Below, piece after piece: positions 1 to 7,690 of a stretch of DNA of 12,069 bases. Made by a program: the position numbers and the translations under genes. Where the stretch lies: NCBI GenBank assembly GCA_045631305.1, contig JAZQUM010000040.1, forward strand, positions 1-12,069, given 5' to 3'. The notes under the pieces are model-generated. The model ran no database searches and had not been told where the DNA came from. It was given only the letters and a program-made list of their open reading frames with translations. Origin of the DNA: JAZQUM01 sp045631305. GTDB lineage: Bacteria > Bacillota > Clostridia > Oscillospirales > Oscillospiraceae. How positions within the stretch are numbered: the stretch's first letter is position 1; each line of letters begins with the position of its first letter.

Positions 1-2232
1 GGGTCGGGTCACCTGCATCACACCGGAGATCTGGTTGATCTTGTTCATCACAGTCTTGAGGTGATCGCTGTCCTTCACGTCCACGCAAAGGGAGATGGTG
101 AAGAACCCGTCGGAACTGGTGCGGGCGTTGATGGAGTCAACACGGGTGCGGGTGGCGCTAAGCGCTGCGGAAACGTCCACCAGAAGATTGGGACGGTCCT
201 TACCCAGAACTTCCAGCGTGGTGGGGTAGGATTCGCAGGTGTCGCCGCCCCAGGAAACGCCGATCCAGCGGCCTGCCTGTTCAGGAGTGCGGCGGCTCAT
301 GGCGGCATTGGGGCAGTCGGCGCGGTGTACGCTGACGCCGTAGCCGCGGGTGATGTAGCCTGCGATCTTGTCACCGGGAACGGGAGTGCAGCAGCGGGAG
401 AATTTTACAAGGCAGTTGGTAAGGCCTTCCACAATAATACCCTTGTCGCCCTTGATGCGGGTGGGGATAGCGGGGCGGGTCTGGCCGGGATTATCTTCCA
501 GAGGAACGGTTGCCAGCTTTTCTTCCTGACGCTGCTTGGTGATCTGCAGCAGAATATCGCGCATGCGGGTAACGGCCTTCTGGGAGGTAAGACCGCCGTA
601 GCCGATGGCAGCGTACATTTCTTCCAAAGAATTGTAGCGCACGCGCTTGAGAATTTCGGGGAGAGTTTCCTCGTTGGTAATATCAGAAATGGGAATGCCC
701 ACGTGGCGCAGTTCGGATTCGAAAGCGGAGCGGCCGGTGATGATGTTTTCTTCGCGGCGTTCCTTCTTGAACCACTGGCGCATCTTGCTGCGGGCTTCGT
801 TGCTCTTGGCGATCTGCATCCAGTCGCGGCTGGGGCCGTGAGCGGTTTTGGAAGTGAGCACTTCCACGATGTCACCGTTCTGCAGAACGGTATCCAGAGT
901 GACGAGACGGCCATTGACCTTGGCGCCGGTCATGCGGTTACCCACTTCGGAGTGGATGGAATAAGCATAGTCAATGGGGGTGGCACCTGCAGGCAGGTTA
1001 ATAACGTCACCGCTGGGGGTAAAGACGAAACATTCGTCGGCAAAAAGGTCCACCTTCAGGGAGTGGATGAATTCTTCTGCTTCCGTACCTTCCTGGTTTT
1101 CCAGCAGGCGGCGGACCCACTCATAGCTGTTTTCGCCGCCAACTGCGCTGACGCCCTGCTTATACTTCCAGTGGGCAGCGATACCGTATTCGGCGATATC
1201 GTGCATTTCCTGCGTGCGGATCTGCACTTCGAAGAAAATGCCGCTTTCGCTGACAACGGTGGTATGGAGGCTCTGATACATATTAGGCTTGGGGGTAGAG
1301 ATGTAGTCCTTGAAGCGGCCAAGGATGGGCTTATAGAGATCGTGGATTACGCCCAGTACGTTATAGCAGTCACCAACGGTATCTACGATGACGCGGAAGG
1401 CCAGAAGGTCAAAGACCTCGTCGATGGTCTTGTTCTGGGTATACATCTTGCGGTAGATGCTGTAGGGGTGCTTTACACGGCCGTAGATTTGGTTTTTCAC
1501 GCCCAGGTTTTCCAAGCGGTGAGAGATCTGGTCCTGAATGAGAGCGGTAAACTCATCGTATGCGGCGCTCTTTTCGTCCAGGGCAGTCATGATATTATCA
1601 TAGCCAACGGGATCGAGATATTTAAGGGAAATATCTTCCAGCTCCCACTTAATGCGCTGCATACCGAGACGGTGGGCGATGGGGGCATAGATCTCCATGG
1701 TTTCCAGAGACTTCTGGCGCTGCTTAGGAGGAGACTGATACTCCATGGTGCGCATGTTGTGCAGACGGTCGGCCACCTTGATGAGAATTACGCGGATGTC
1801 CTTGCTCATAGCCATGAGCATCTTGCGCAGGTTCTCCATCTGCTCTTCTTCCTTGGTGGTGAACTGCATACGCGTCAGCTTGGTAACGCCTTCCACCAGG
1901 TCGGCAATGGTGGGGGAGAACTTCTTGGCAATCTCGTCATAGGTGCTGCCGGTATCTTCAATGCAGTCATGAAGCAGGGCAGCGGTGATGGATTCCGAGT
2001 CAAGGCGCAGTTCTTCTGCAATGATCTGCGCTACAGCCATGGGATGAATGATATAAGGTTCGCCGCTTTTGCGCTTTTGATCCTTATGGGATTCATATGC
2101 GTATTCAAAGGCGGCACGGATCTGGTCACTGAAAGCACCGGGATTGTATTCTTCCACGGTTTTGATGAGATGATCCAGATCATCCTGCATTTTTTTGGCG
2201 AATTCGGCTTCGTTGAGTTCAATCACAGCCAT
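1..2232 (-). CDS. rel: Bifunctional (p)ppGpp synthetase/hydrolase Rel (RelA/SpoT homologue), 3' end cut by window edge
   Basis: Makes and degrades the alarmone (p)ppGpp in the cytoplasm, driving the stringent response. 744 codons are open to the left edge. The last visible residues (ISGVMQVTRP) match the end of the ACT domain, so probably only a few codons are missing. Order of domains: HD hydrolase with RKSGEPYIIHP (54-64) and HDCIEDT (88-94); synthetase with GRVKHPYSIYRKM, GRFKDYISTPKPN and YQSLHTTV; TGS domain around 395-455; zinc-finger domain with Cys-Cys at 614-615 (SRCCTPVPGDKI); C-terminal ACT. An intact HD motif plus an intact synthetase supports a bifunctional enzyme. The ATG start at 2230-2232 is fixed by GGAGG at 2239-2243. 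It lies 30 bp downstream of recJ and is probably co-transcribed with it. In Bacillus subtilis apt sits between recJ and rel; here it is absent. Confidence 0.96.
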   Translation of the reverse strand, partial: MAVIELNEAEFAKKMQDDLDHLIKTVEEYNPGAFSDQIRAAFEYAYESHKDQKRKSGEPYIIHPMAVAQIIAEELRLDSESITAALLHDCIEDTGSTYDEIAKKFSPTIADLVEGVTKLTRMQFTTKEEEQMENLRKMLMAMSKDIRVILIKVADRLHNMRTMEYQSPPKQRQKSLETMEIYAPIAHRLGMQRIKWELEDISLKYLDPVGYDNIMTALDEKSAAYDEFTALIQDQISHRLENLGVKNQIYGRVKHPYSIYRKMYTQNKTIDEVFDLLAFRVIVDTVGDCYNVLGVIHDLYKPILGRFKDYISTPKPNMYQSLHTTVVSESGIFFEVQIRTQEMHDIAEYGIAAHWKYKQGVSAVGGENSYEWVRRLLENQEGTEAEEFIHSLKVDLFADECFVFTPSGDVINLPAGATPIDYAYSIHSEVGNRMTGAKVNGRLVTLDTVLQNGDIVEVLTSKTAHGPSRDWMQIAKSNEARSKMRQWFKKERREENIITGRSAFESELRHVGIPISDITNEETLPEILKRVRYNSLEEMYAAIGYGGLTSQKAVTRMRDILLQITKQRQEEKLATVPLEDNPGQTRPAIPTRIKGDKGIIVEGLTNCLVKFSRCCTPVPGDKIAGYITRGYGVSVHRADCPNAAMSRRTPEQAGRWIGVSWGGDTCESYPTTLEVLGKDRPNLLVDVSAALSATRTRVDSINARTSSDGFFTISLCVDVKDSDHLKTVMNKINQISGVMQVTRP

Positions 2233-2262
2233 GATAAACCTCCAGGGGGGGTAGTGGGAAAA

Positions 2263-4347
2263 TCAGGAATTAAGACACTTAATAATGTGCTGCATATAGG
2301 GGCACTCGTCCAAAGAGACCTTGCTGCTGCCGGAGGGGCAGGAGAGGGTCAGGGTGTTTTCGTCGGGCATGGAAAGGGAGAGAATGCCGCGTTCGGAAAA
2401 GACCTGCAGGGCAAGGACGGTGCGCAGGAAACTTTCGTTTCCGCCGGTGGCACAGGAAAGGCGGCGCAGCACGGGGAGATAACCACCCGTCAGGGGCGTT
2501 TCTCCTGCGGTGCGGGAAAGGGTTTGCCACAAGCGCACAAACTGATCACGCAGAGGCTGCAGGCGGGTTGCTTCCTGATGGGAAAGAGGCTCCAGTTCGC
2601 AGCAGCGGCGGCAAAGGCGCAGTGCCTCTTCCTCGCTTTTGCTGCAGGAAAGGGAGGGGCGGATATCGATCATCTGCAGCTGTACGGAAGAAACACCGCG
2701 GAATTCATTGACCTGCAGATAGAAGGCGGCATCTACCCGCTCGCCAACACTGACACCTATGGTTTCGCTGTTGGTGGAGAAATAGATGGCGTCAAAATGC
2801 TCCTTGCCCTTGGAGAAACGGAGCTTAAGATGCTTGTTCTGGCCGATATTCTGCAGCGACTCCACAGTGGCGCCGCAAAGGCAGAAGACGGGGCGGGTGT
2901 TGCCCGAGCCAAAGGGTTCCAGCATATCCAGTGCGCGGATCTCAGCCAGGGAGACCAGTGCGGGATGCTGGATGCAAACGTCCACATCCAGCGCGGAGAC
3001 CAGTTCGGTGTCGCCGTTGAAGGTGCGGGCGTATTCGTTCATTTTTTCGCGGAATGCGGGGATATTTTCTTCGCGGATGGTAAAGCCGGCTGCCAGTTCA
3101 TGGCCGCCGAAGTTTTCCAGAATGTCGCTGCATTCTTCCAGTGCGGCAAAGAGGTTGAAGCCGCCGTAACTGCGGCAGGAACCTTTGCCCATGCCGTCTT
3201 CCGCTATGTGGATCATGAAGCTGGGGCGGGAATATTTTTCACTGAGGCGGGAAGCAACAATACCTACCACGCCCTGATGCCAGGTGGAGGAAGAGAGAAC
3301 CAATGCGTTTTTATACTCATCGGGCATTTCTTCAATAAGTTCCACTGCCTGATGGAAAATATCCTGCTCTACATTCTGGCGCATGCGGTTGAGTTCGCAG
3401 AGTTCTTCGGCCAGTTCTTCGGCCCGTGCGGGGTCGGAAGTGAGAAGAAGATCAGCTGCCACATCTGCCTGACCCATGCGGCCTGCGGCGTTGATGCGGG
3501 GAGAGAGAACGAAGCCCACCTGAATAGAGGAAAGGGGCTTTTCGGAAAGACCTGCTTTATCCATCAGCGCGTGCACGCCCACAAAATCGGTGCGGCCGAT
3601 GGCGGCAAGGCCCTGGCCTACGATGGTGCGGTTTTCACCGGACATCTGCATCACGTCTGCTACGGTGCCGATGGCGGCCAAAGCGCAGTAGCGGGCAAAG
3701 AGAGCGTCTTCCCGCTCGCTGCCGCCCAGTGCCAGCACCAGTTTCAAAGCAACGCCTACACCGGCAAGATGCTTGAAGGGGTAGGGGCAGTCGCTGCGGT
3801 GAGGGTCTACCACAGCCACAGCTTCGGGCAATACTTCTCGGCATTCGTGATGGTCGGTAATAACCACGTCCATGCCGAGGGAAGAAGCATAGAGAGTTTC
3901 CTCCATGCCGGTAATGCCGCAGTCTACGGTGATGAGGAGAGTGACTTTGCGCTGGTGCAAAAGATTGATGGCCCGTTTACTGAGGCCGTAACCGTCTTCG
4001 ATGCGGTGGGGGATATAGCGTTCACAGTCTGCACCCTGACTTTTGAGATAATCCATCAAAAGACAGGTGGCGGTGATGCCGTCTACGTCATAGTCGCCGT
4101 AAACGGCGATTTTTTCTCCGCGGTCAAGGGCCAGGCGGATGCGTTCCACGGCTTTATCCATATCCTTCATAAGGAAGGGAGAGTGGGTCAGGCGCGGTTC
4201 CTGATCGAGATATTCGGCGGCTGCTTCCGCGGAAACGATGTTGCGGGAAGCCAAAACGCTTGAGATCAGGTAAGGATAACCTGCGTCCATCAAAGAGGCA
4301 ACGGCCTTGTCAGCGGAGGGGGCAATATTCCATTTCTGATACTTCAT
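2263..4347 (-). CDS. recJ: Single-stranded-DNA-specific exonuclease RecJ
   Basis: A 5'-3' exonuclease on single-stranded DNA, used in recombinational repair, mismatch repair and processing of stalled forks. 694 aa. DHH phosphoesterase motifs are complete: DYDVDG (85-90), VDCG (141-144) and DHH (165-167), the metal-binding core. The DHHA1 domain carries GGHELAAGF (414-422). An OB-like domain follows (starting near LEPFGSGNTRPVF), and then roughly 120 residues of C-terminal extension. This makes it longer than E. coli RecJ (577 aa) but within the Firmicute range (B. subtilis about 786 aa). The ATG at 4345-4347 is supported by AAGGAG (plus-strand CTCCTT at 4356-4361) with 8-nt spacing. It is the first gene of an operon with rel, divergent from the SLH gene. 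Confidence 0.96.
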   Translation of the reverse strand: MKYQKWNIAPSADKAVASLMDAGYPYLISSVLASRNIVSAEAAAEYLDQEPRLTHSPFLMKDMDKAVERIRLALDRGEKIAVYGDYDVDGITATCLLMDYLKSQGADCERYIPHRIEDGYGLSKRAINLLHQRKVTLLITVDCGITGMEETLYASSLGMDVVITDHHECREVLPEAVAVVDPHRSDCPYPFKHLAGVGVALKLVLALGGSEREDALFARYCALAAIGTVADVMQMSGENRTIVGQGLAAIGRTDFVGVHALMDKAGLSEKPLSSIQVGFVLSPRINAAGRMGQADVAADLLLTSDPARAEELAEELCELNRMRQNVEQDIFHQAVELIEEMPDEYKNALVLSSSTWHQGVVGIVASRLSEKYSRPSFMIHIAEDGMGKGSCRSYGGFNLFAALEECSDILENFGGHELAAGFTIREENIPAFREKMNEYARTFNGDTELVSALDVDVCIQHPALVSLAEIRALDMLEPFGSGNTRPVFCLCGATVESLQNIGQNKHLKLRFSKGKEHFDAIYFSTNSETIGVSVGERVDAAFYLQVNEFRGVSSVQLQMIDIRPSLSCSKSEEEALRLCRRCCELEPLSHQEATRLQPLRDQFVRLWQTLSRTAGETPLTGGYLPVLRRLSCATGGNESFLRTVLALQVFSERGILSLSMPDENTLTLSCPSGSSKVSLDECPYMQHIIKCLNS

Positions 4348-4393
4348 GCAACGTGCTCCTTGCTGTCAAAGCTGAAACTGCCAATACTTATGG

Positions 4394-4425
4394 CAGTATA
4401 CTATAATTCTAATTTATCAGTATAC
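4394..4425. repeat. Two CAGTATAC direct repeats overlapping the recJ promoter
   Basis: CAGTATAC occurs at 4394-4401 and again at 4418-4425, 24 bp apart start to start. Each contains the palindrome GTATAC. One copy overlaps the -10 box and the other the -35 box of the inferred recJ promoter. This could be an operator pair for an unidentified regulator or a chance repeat in AT-rich DNA. Confidence 0.35.
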
Positions 4426-4428
4426 CAA
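4400..4428 (-). promoter_or_regulatory. Sigma-A type promoter of recJ-rel
   Basis: Reading the minus strand, TTGGTA (4428-4423) is followed by a 17-bp spacer and TATAGT (4405-4400), about 50 nt upstream of the recJ start codon. The -10 box matches consensus at 5 of 6 positions and the -35 at 4 of 6. It overlaps two CAGTATAC repeats. Confidence 0.6.
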
Positions 4429-4475
4429 ATAAAAAAAGAAAGGTAAAGGGAAAACCACCGCGAATGCGCAAAAAT

Positions 4476-4504
4476 TTGACGAACCCGAAGCATTTTGATA
4501 CAAT
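4476..4504 (+). promoter_or_regulatory. Sigma-A type promoter of the SLH-protein operon
   Basis: TTGACG (4476-4481), a 17-bp spacer and TACAAT (4499-4504), each 5 of 6 to consensus. The start codon lies 64 nt downstream of the -10 box. The 220-bp gap to recJ therefore holds two divergent promoters. Confidence 0.75.
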
Positions 4505-4568
4505 AAACCTTAATATGGCGCAATAGGCGCTACAAAAAGGGAAAATACTGAACGAAAGGTTTATTGAT

Positions 4569-6029
4569 ATGAAACGATTGACTCGGCAGGTCCTTTCTGC
4601 TGCACTGTGTGTCGTGCTGCTGGCGGCGCTTTTGCCTGTCAGTGCCCGCGCAGCAGGCGGCTATAAAGATGTGCCCAAAGGACACTGGGCAGCAGAGTAT
4701 ATTCAAACGGCTACCGCTGAAGGCCTTTTCCAGGGTCGCAGTGACGGGAAATTCGGTCTTGGAGAGAAAATGAGCCGTGCCGCTTTTGTTACGGTGCTGA
4801 TGCGCATGTTTGGTTGGGAAGCGGTGACACCTGCGCGCGGCAGCTTTGATGACAATCAGAACCCAAATACCTGGTACTATGCGGCGGTGGAAACGGCTTA
4901 CAAAAACGGTGTTGTTACCCGTCTTGAAAAGAATTTCCGCCCCACTGAACCTATTACCCGTCAGGAGATGGCGGTAATGCTGGTGCGCGCATTGGGTTAC
5001 GGCACGCTTGCAGGGCAGGCGCAGGAACTGGGATGCCCCTTTAACGATGTGAAAACCAATGCAGGCTATATTACCCTTGCCTATCAGCTGGGCATTACCG
5101 GCGGCTACACGCCCACGGTATTCGGCCCCGATGATTTTGCCAGCCGCGAGCAGACGGCTGCCATGCTGGTGCGCACGCTGAAAAAGATGGAAGGCAGCAT
5201 GGGGGTTGCCGGTGTTTGGAACGAAAAGGGGGCCAACAGCGCAGTAAACGTGCTGCTGATTCCTGCAAGTCTTCGCCTGCAGAGTGACGGAACATACCTT
5301 TTCTCGGAAACCGACGGAAGTAAAAACGGTCTTTTCTGGGCGCAGATCGAAACAGCGGACGCGCTGAGAGATCCTGCTGTGGCAGCTGCAGCTATTGCGG
5401 AAAAGGCGGCTTCTTTTGCAGGCGCTGCTGTCAGTTTTGACGGCATGAGCGAGGAGCATAAAGAGAGCTATACTGCGCTGGTTTCCGCCTTGGATGCGAA
5501 GCTGGAAGACAAAAAGCTTTATGTGTTTACAGATGCTCCCAACTGGGGGGAAACAGGATGTTATGATTATGCGGCGCTGGCCGCTCTTTGTGACCGCATG
5601 GTGGTTCGGGTGGCAGCTCATGAAGATACCACCGGCGCTATTCCTATGTGTCCTGCGATGCCGTTGGAGGAAGTTTACCATGCGGTGGTAAGCATCAAGG
5701 AAACGGCGGGCACGGCTAAGCTGATGTTCTATATTGCCACTGATGCCGACGTGTGGTACAGCTATACCCATACTTCCCGGAAAGGTGAAAAAGTAACGGC
5801 GGCAGAGATCAAAACCCTTTTGGAGGGCAATGCTGAAAGCTACTATTCCACCCGTTATGCAAGTGCATATCTCACTGTGCCCAACGGTGCAGGCCACAGG
5901 GTGGTCTGGTATGAAAATGATGTCTCTGTTGGCTCCAAGGCCCAGCTTTTGCGGATGATGGGCGTCAACGCCATTTGCTATGATTCCACTGCGGCTCTCA
6001 CTGCCGGTGGAAACCTCGTCACATCCTGA
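4569..6029 (+). CDS. Exported SLH-domain protein with a degenerate GH18-like C-terminal domain
   Basis: 486 aa, likely anchored to the cell-wall surface. Residues 1-28 form a Sec signal peptide (basic start, hydrophobic core, PVSARA with cleavage near 28). Three SLH repeats follow: about 32-80 (YKDVPKGHW, SRAAFVTVLMR), 93-142 (FDDNQNPNTWYYAAV, TRQEMAVMLVRAL) and 158-204 (FNDV, SREQTAAMLVR). SLH trimers bind pyruvylated secondary wall polymers in other Firmicutes. Residues about 216-486 resemble a glycoside hydrolase family 18 barrel of the YaaH/SleL kind: YDYAALAALCDRMVV (332 onward) and the closing VVWYENDVSVGSKAQLL (445 onward). The catalytic DxxDxDxE position, however, reads A284-x-x-A287-x-S289-x-D291, so chitinase-like catalysis is unlikely. 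GAAAGG at 4554-4559 supports the ATG start. The natural ligand is unknown. Confidence 0.85.
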   Translation: MKRLTRQVLSAALCVVLLAALLPVSARAAGGYKDVPKGHWAAEYIQTATAEGLFQGRSDGKFGLGEKMSRAAFVTVLMRMFGWEAVTPARGSFDDNQNPNTWYYAAVETAYKNGVVTRLEKNFRPTEPITRQEMAVMLVRALGYGTLAGQAQELGCPFNDVKTNAGYITLAYQLGITGGYTPTVFGPDDFASREQTAAMLVRTLKKMEGSMGVAGVWNEKGANSAVNVLLIPASLRLQSDGTYLFSETDGSKNGLFWAQIETADALRDPAVAAAAIAEKAASFAGAAVSFDGMSEEHKESYTALVSALDAKLEDKKLYVFTDAPNWGETGCYDYAALAALCDRMVVRVAAHEDTTGAIPMCPAMPLEEVYHAVVSIKETAGTAKLMFYIATDADVWYSYTHTSRKGEKVTAAEIKTLLEGNAESYYSTRYASAYLTVPNGAGHRVVWYENDVSVGSKAQLLRMMGVNAICYDSTAALTAGGNLVTS

Positions 6030-6037
6030 GGTGTGTT

Positions 6038-6703
6038 ATGAATGTTGAGATTTTTCACATGGACCGCGACCTGCTCCTTTGCCGCAAACCCGTAGGGGTG
6101 CCCTCGCAAAGCGATGGAAAAAAGGATATGGTGGCCCGTCTTTCTCAGCAGCTTTCCGCTGCGGGAGAAAAAAGCGAAGTTTTTCCCGTGCATCGCTTGG
6201 ATCAGGGTGTGGGCGGGGTGATGGTTTTCGCCCGCTCGGCATCTGTGGCGGGGAAGCTTACGGCGCTGGTGGCAGAGCGGAGCTTTGAAAAGGAATATCT
6301 GGCGGTGCTCCGCGGTCATCCGAAAGAAGATGAAGGGGTTTTGAAAGACCTGCTGTTTAAGGACTCTGCCAGAAACAAATCCTTTGTGGTGCAGCGTATG
6401 CGCCGCGGGGTGAAAGAAGCCTCTTTGGAATACCGTGTGGTGGGAAAAACGGAAGACCACACTCTGGTGCGGGTAAAACTCCATACCGGGCGCACCCATC
6501 AGATCCGGGTGCAGTTTTCCTCCCGTCGCCTGCCTCTTTTGGGAGATGGGAAATACGGTGGAGGCGACAATCATTGCGATATTGCTCTTTTCGCTTGCCG
6601 ACTTGCTTTCCGCCATCCCCGCACAGGGAAAGAAATGGCGGTATTTGCTTTGCCGGAGAAAACGGCATATCCCTGGAATGAATTTGAACTTCCTCAAGAA
6701 TAA
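6038..6703 (+). CDS. RluA-family RNA pseudouridine synthase
   Basis: Isomerises uridine to pseudouridine in rRNA or tRNA. 221 aa, consisting of the catalytic domain only; the N-terminal S4 RNA-binding domain of RluC/RluD is absent. The catalytic Asp is D55 in VHRLD (51-55), and the second conserved block GRTHQIRVQ lies at 151-159, followed by LLGDGKYGG. The usual HRLDxxTSG continuation reads HRLDQGVGGVMVFAR here, so the T-S pair is replaced. The exact RNA target cannot be assigned from sequence. The ATG lies 8 nt after the SLH-protein stop codon, and its Shine-Dalgarno GAGG (6028-6031) overlaps that stop, so the two are translated from one mRNA. The stop codon (6701-6703) runs into the A-tract of the bidirectional terminator. 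Confidence 0.9.
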   Translation: MNVEIFHMDRDLLLCRKPVGVPSQSDGKKDMVARLSQQLSAAGEKSEVFPVHRLDQGVGGVMVFARSASVAGKLTALVAERSFEKEYLAVLRGHPKEDEGVLKDLLFKDSARNKSFVVQRMRRGVKEASLEYRVVGKTEDHTLVRVKLHTGRTHQIRVQFSSRRLPLLGDGKYGGGDNHCDIALFACRLAFRHPRTGKEMAVFALPEKTAYPWNEFELPQE

Positions 6704-6737
6704 AAAAAGAAGCAGGCTCAAGCCTGCTTCTTTTTTT
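6702..6737. terminator. Bidirectional intrinsic terminator between convergent genes
   Basis: A 17-bp perfect inverted repeat (6702-6718 with 6721-6737). Its GC-rich part is GAAGCAGGC with a TCAA loop, flanked by A7 on the left and T7 on the right, so it gives a hairpin plus U-tract on both strands. It ends the pseudouridine synthase transcript on plus and rarD on minus. The minus-strand arm encodes the final residues of RarD. Confidence 0.93.
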
Positions 6738-7611
6738 CGTGAATACCCAAAAGAACTTTATCTGCAATGGTAAAGAGGATACCCACCCAAATGATGATAA
6801 AAGCGGTGAGACGGGCGGGATCCAGCGTTTCGTGGAAGAAGAAAATGCTCATTAAAAACTGAATGGTGGGGTTGAGATAGAAGAGAATACCCACAAGGTA
6901 ATAGGGGATGTGGCGTACGCCTGTGGCAAAAAGCAGCAACGGCACAGATGTGACGATGCCGCCAATGGGAAGCAGCAGCAAACGCCAGCCGGGCAGTGCG
7001 GCAAGAGGATCACCTGAGGAGTGAGACCAGAAAATGAAAATCAAAGCCAGGGGCAGCACGCAGAGGGTCTCCAAAAAGAGGCTGAGAGCGGGCGGGAGAT
7101 CCAGACTTTTCTTCACTCCGCCGTATAGGGAGAAACTGGAGCCTACCAGCAGAGCCAGCCACGGCATAGTGCCGGTGCGCAGCAATAGCGATAAAATGGC
7201 AGCAGCGGCAAAAAGCACGGTGACTTTTTCCAGCTTGCGCAGTTTTTCGTGGAAGAAAAGAATGCCCATCAGCACCACGATAATGGGCTGGATAAAGTAG
7301 CCAAGACTGGTGTCCAGCGTGCGGCCGGAACTGACGGCGTAAATGTAAGTGCCCCAGTTGACGGTGATAAGAAGGCCGCAGCAGGCACAACGCAATACAG
7401 CGGCGCGGCAGCACAAAGCTTCTTTGATTTCGCGGCCTTTGCCCATGGCAAGGAGCAAAAGCAGGGAGAAAAGTGCGGACCATGCAATGCGGTGTGCCAA
7501 AATATAAAAAGGATCGGTACCTGAGAGCAGATCCCAGAATGCGCCCAGCACGCCCCAGAGAATGTTGCAGCCGAAAACTGTGGAATAGCTGATGATCAGA
7601 TTCTTTTTCAT
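6718..7611 (-). CDS. rarD: RarD-like transporter of the EamA (DMT) family
   Basis: An integral membrane protein of about 297 aa with around ten hydrophobic segments, as expected for two EamA repeats. Sequence hallmarks of the RarD branch are the N-terminal FGCNILWGVLGAFWDLL, ILAHRIAWSALF, VNWGTYIYAV, LDTSLGYFIQPI, HIPYYLVGILFYLNPTIQF and FFHETL. E. coli RarD is linked to chloramphenicol sensitivity, but the substrate is unknown. I chose the ATG at 7609-7611 (MKKNLIISYS). A TTG at 7638 would add nine residues but lies in the T-tract of the upstream terminator and has no Shine-Dalgarno. The ATG itself has only a weak AGAGAAAG element. The last codons (EKKKQA, stop at 6718-6720) are read from the stem of the shared terminator. 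No promoter is visible between it and the terminator at 7637-7671. Confidence 0.88.
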   Translation of the reverse strand: MKKNLIISYSTVFGCNILWGVLGAFWDLLSGTDPFYILAHRIAWSALFSLLLLLAMGKGREIKEALCCRAAVLRCACCGLLITVNWGTYIYAVSSGRTLDTSLGYFIQPIIVVLMGILFFHEKLRKLEKVTVLFAAAAILSLLLRTGTMPWLALLVGSSFSLYGGVKKSLDLPPALSLFLETLCVLPLALIFIFWSHSSGDPLAALPGWRLLLLPIGGIVTSVPLLLFATGVRHIPYYLVGILFYLNPTIQFLMSIFFFHETLDPARLTAFIIIWVGILFTIADKVLLGIHEKKKQA

Positions 7612-7636
7612 GTGTTTCTTTCTCTTTTCAAAAATC

Positions 7637-7671
7637 AAAAAACTTAGGTGCGCCGACAGGGCGCACCTAAG
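7637..7671 (-). terminator. Intrinsic terminator after the P-loop gene, immediately upstream of rarD
   Basis: On the minus strand, CTTAGGTGCGCC (7671-7660), a 5-nt loop and GGCGCACCTAAG (7654-7643) form a perfect 12-bp stem followed by six T residues (7642-7637). The hairpin begins 19 nt past the stop of the P-loop gene. The rarD ATG follows only 25 nt after the T-tract, so this element may also set rarD expression by partial read-through. Confidence 0.9.
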
Positions 7672-7690
7672 CGATCAGCAATTGTAAAAA

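Noticed and set aside
61..4263. Plus-strand ORF of 1,400 codons
   Set aside because: It is exactly in register with and antisense to rel and recJ, both of which have complete family motifs on the minus strand. Its openness is explained by their avoidance of TTA/CTA/TCA codons.
4530..5897. Minus-strand ORF of 455 codons over the SLH gene
   Set aside because: In-register shadow of a gene with a signal peptide and three SLH repeats.
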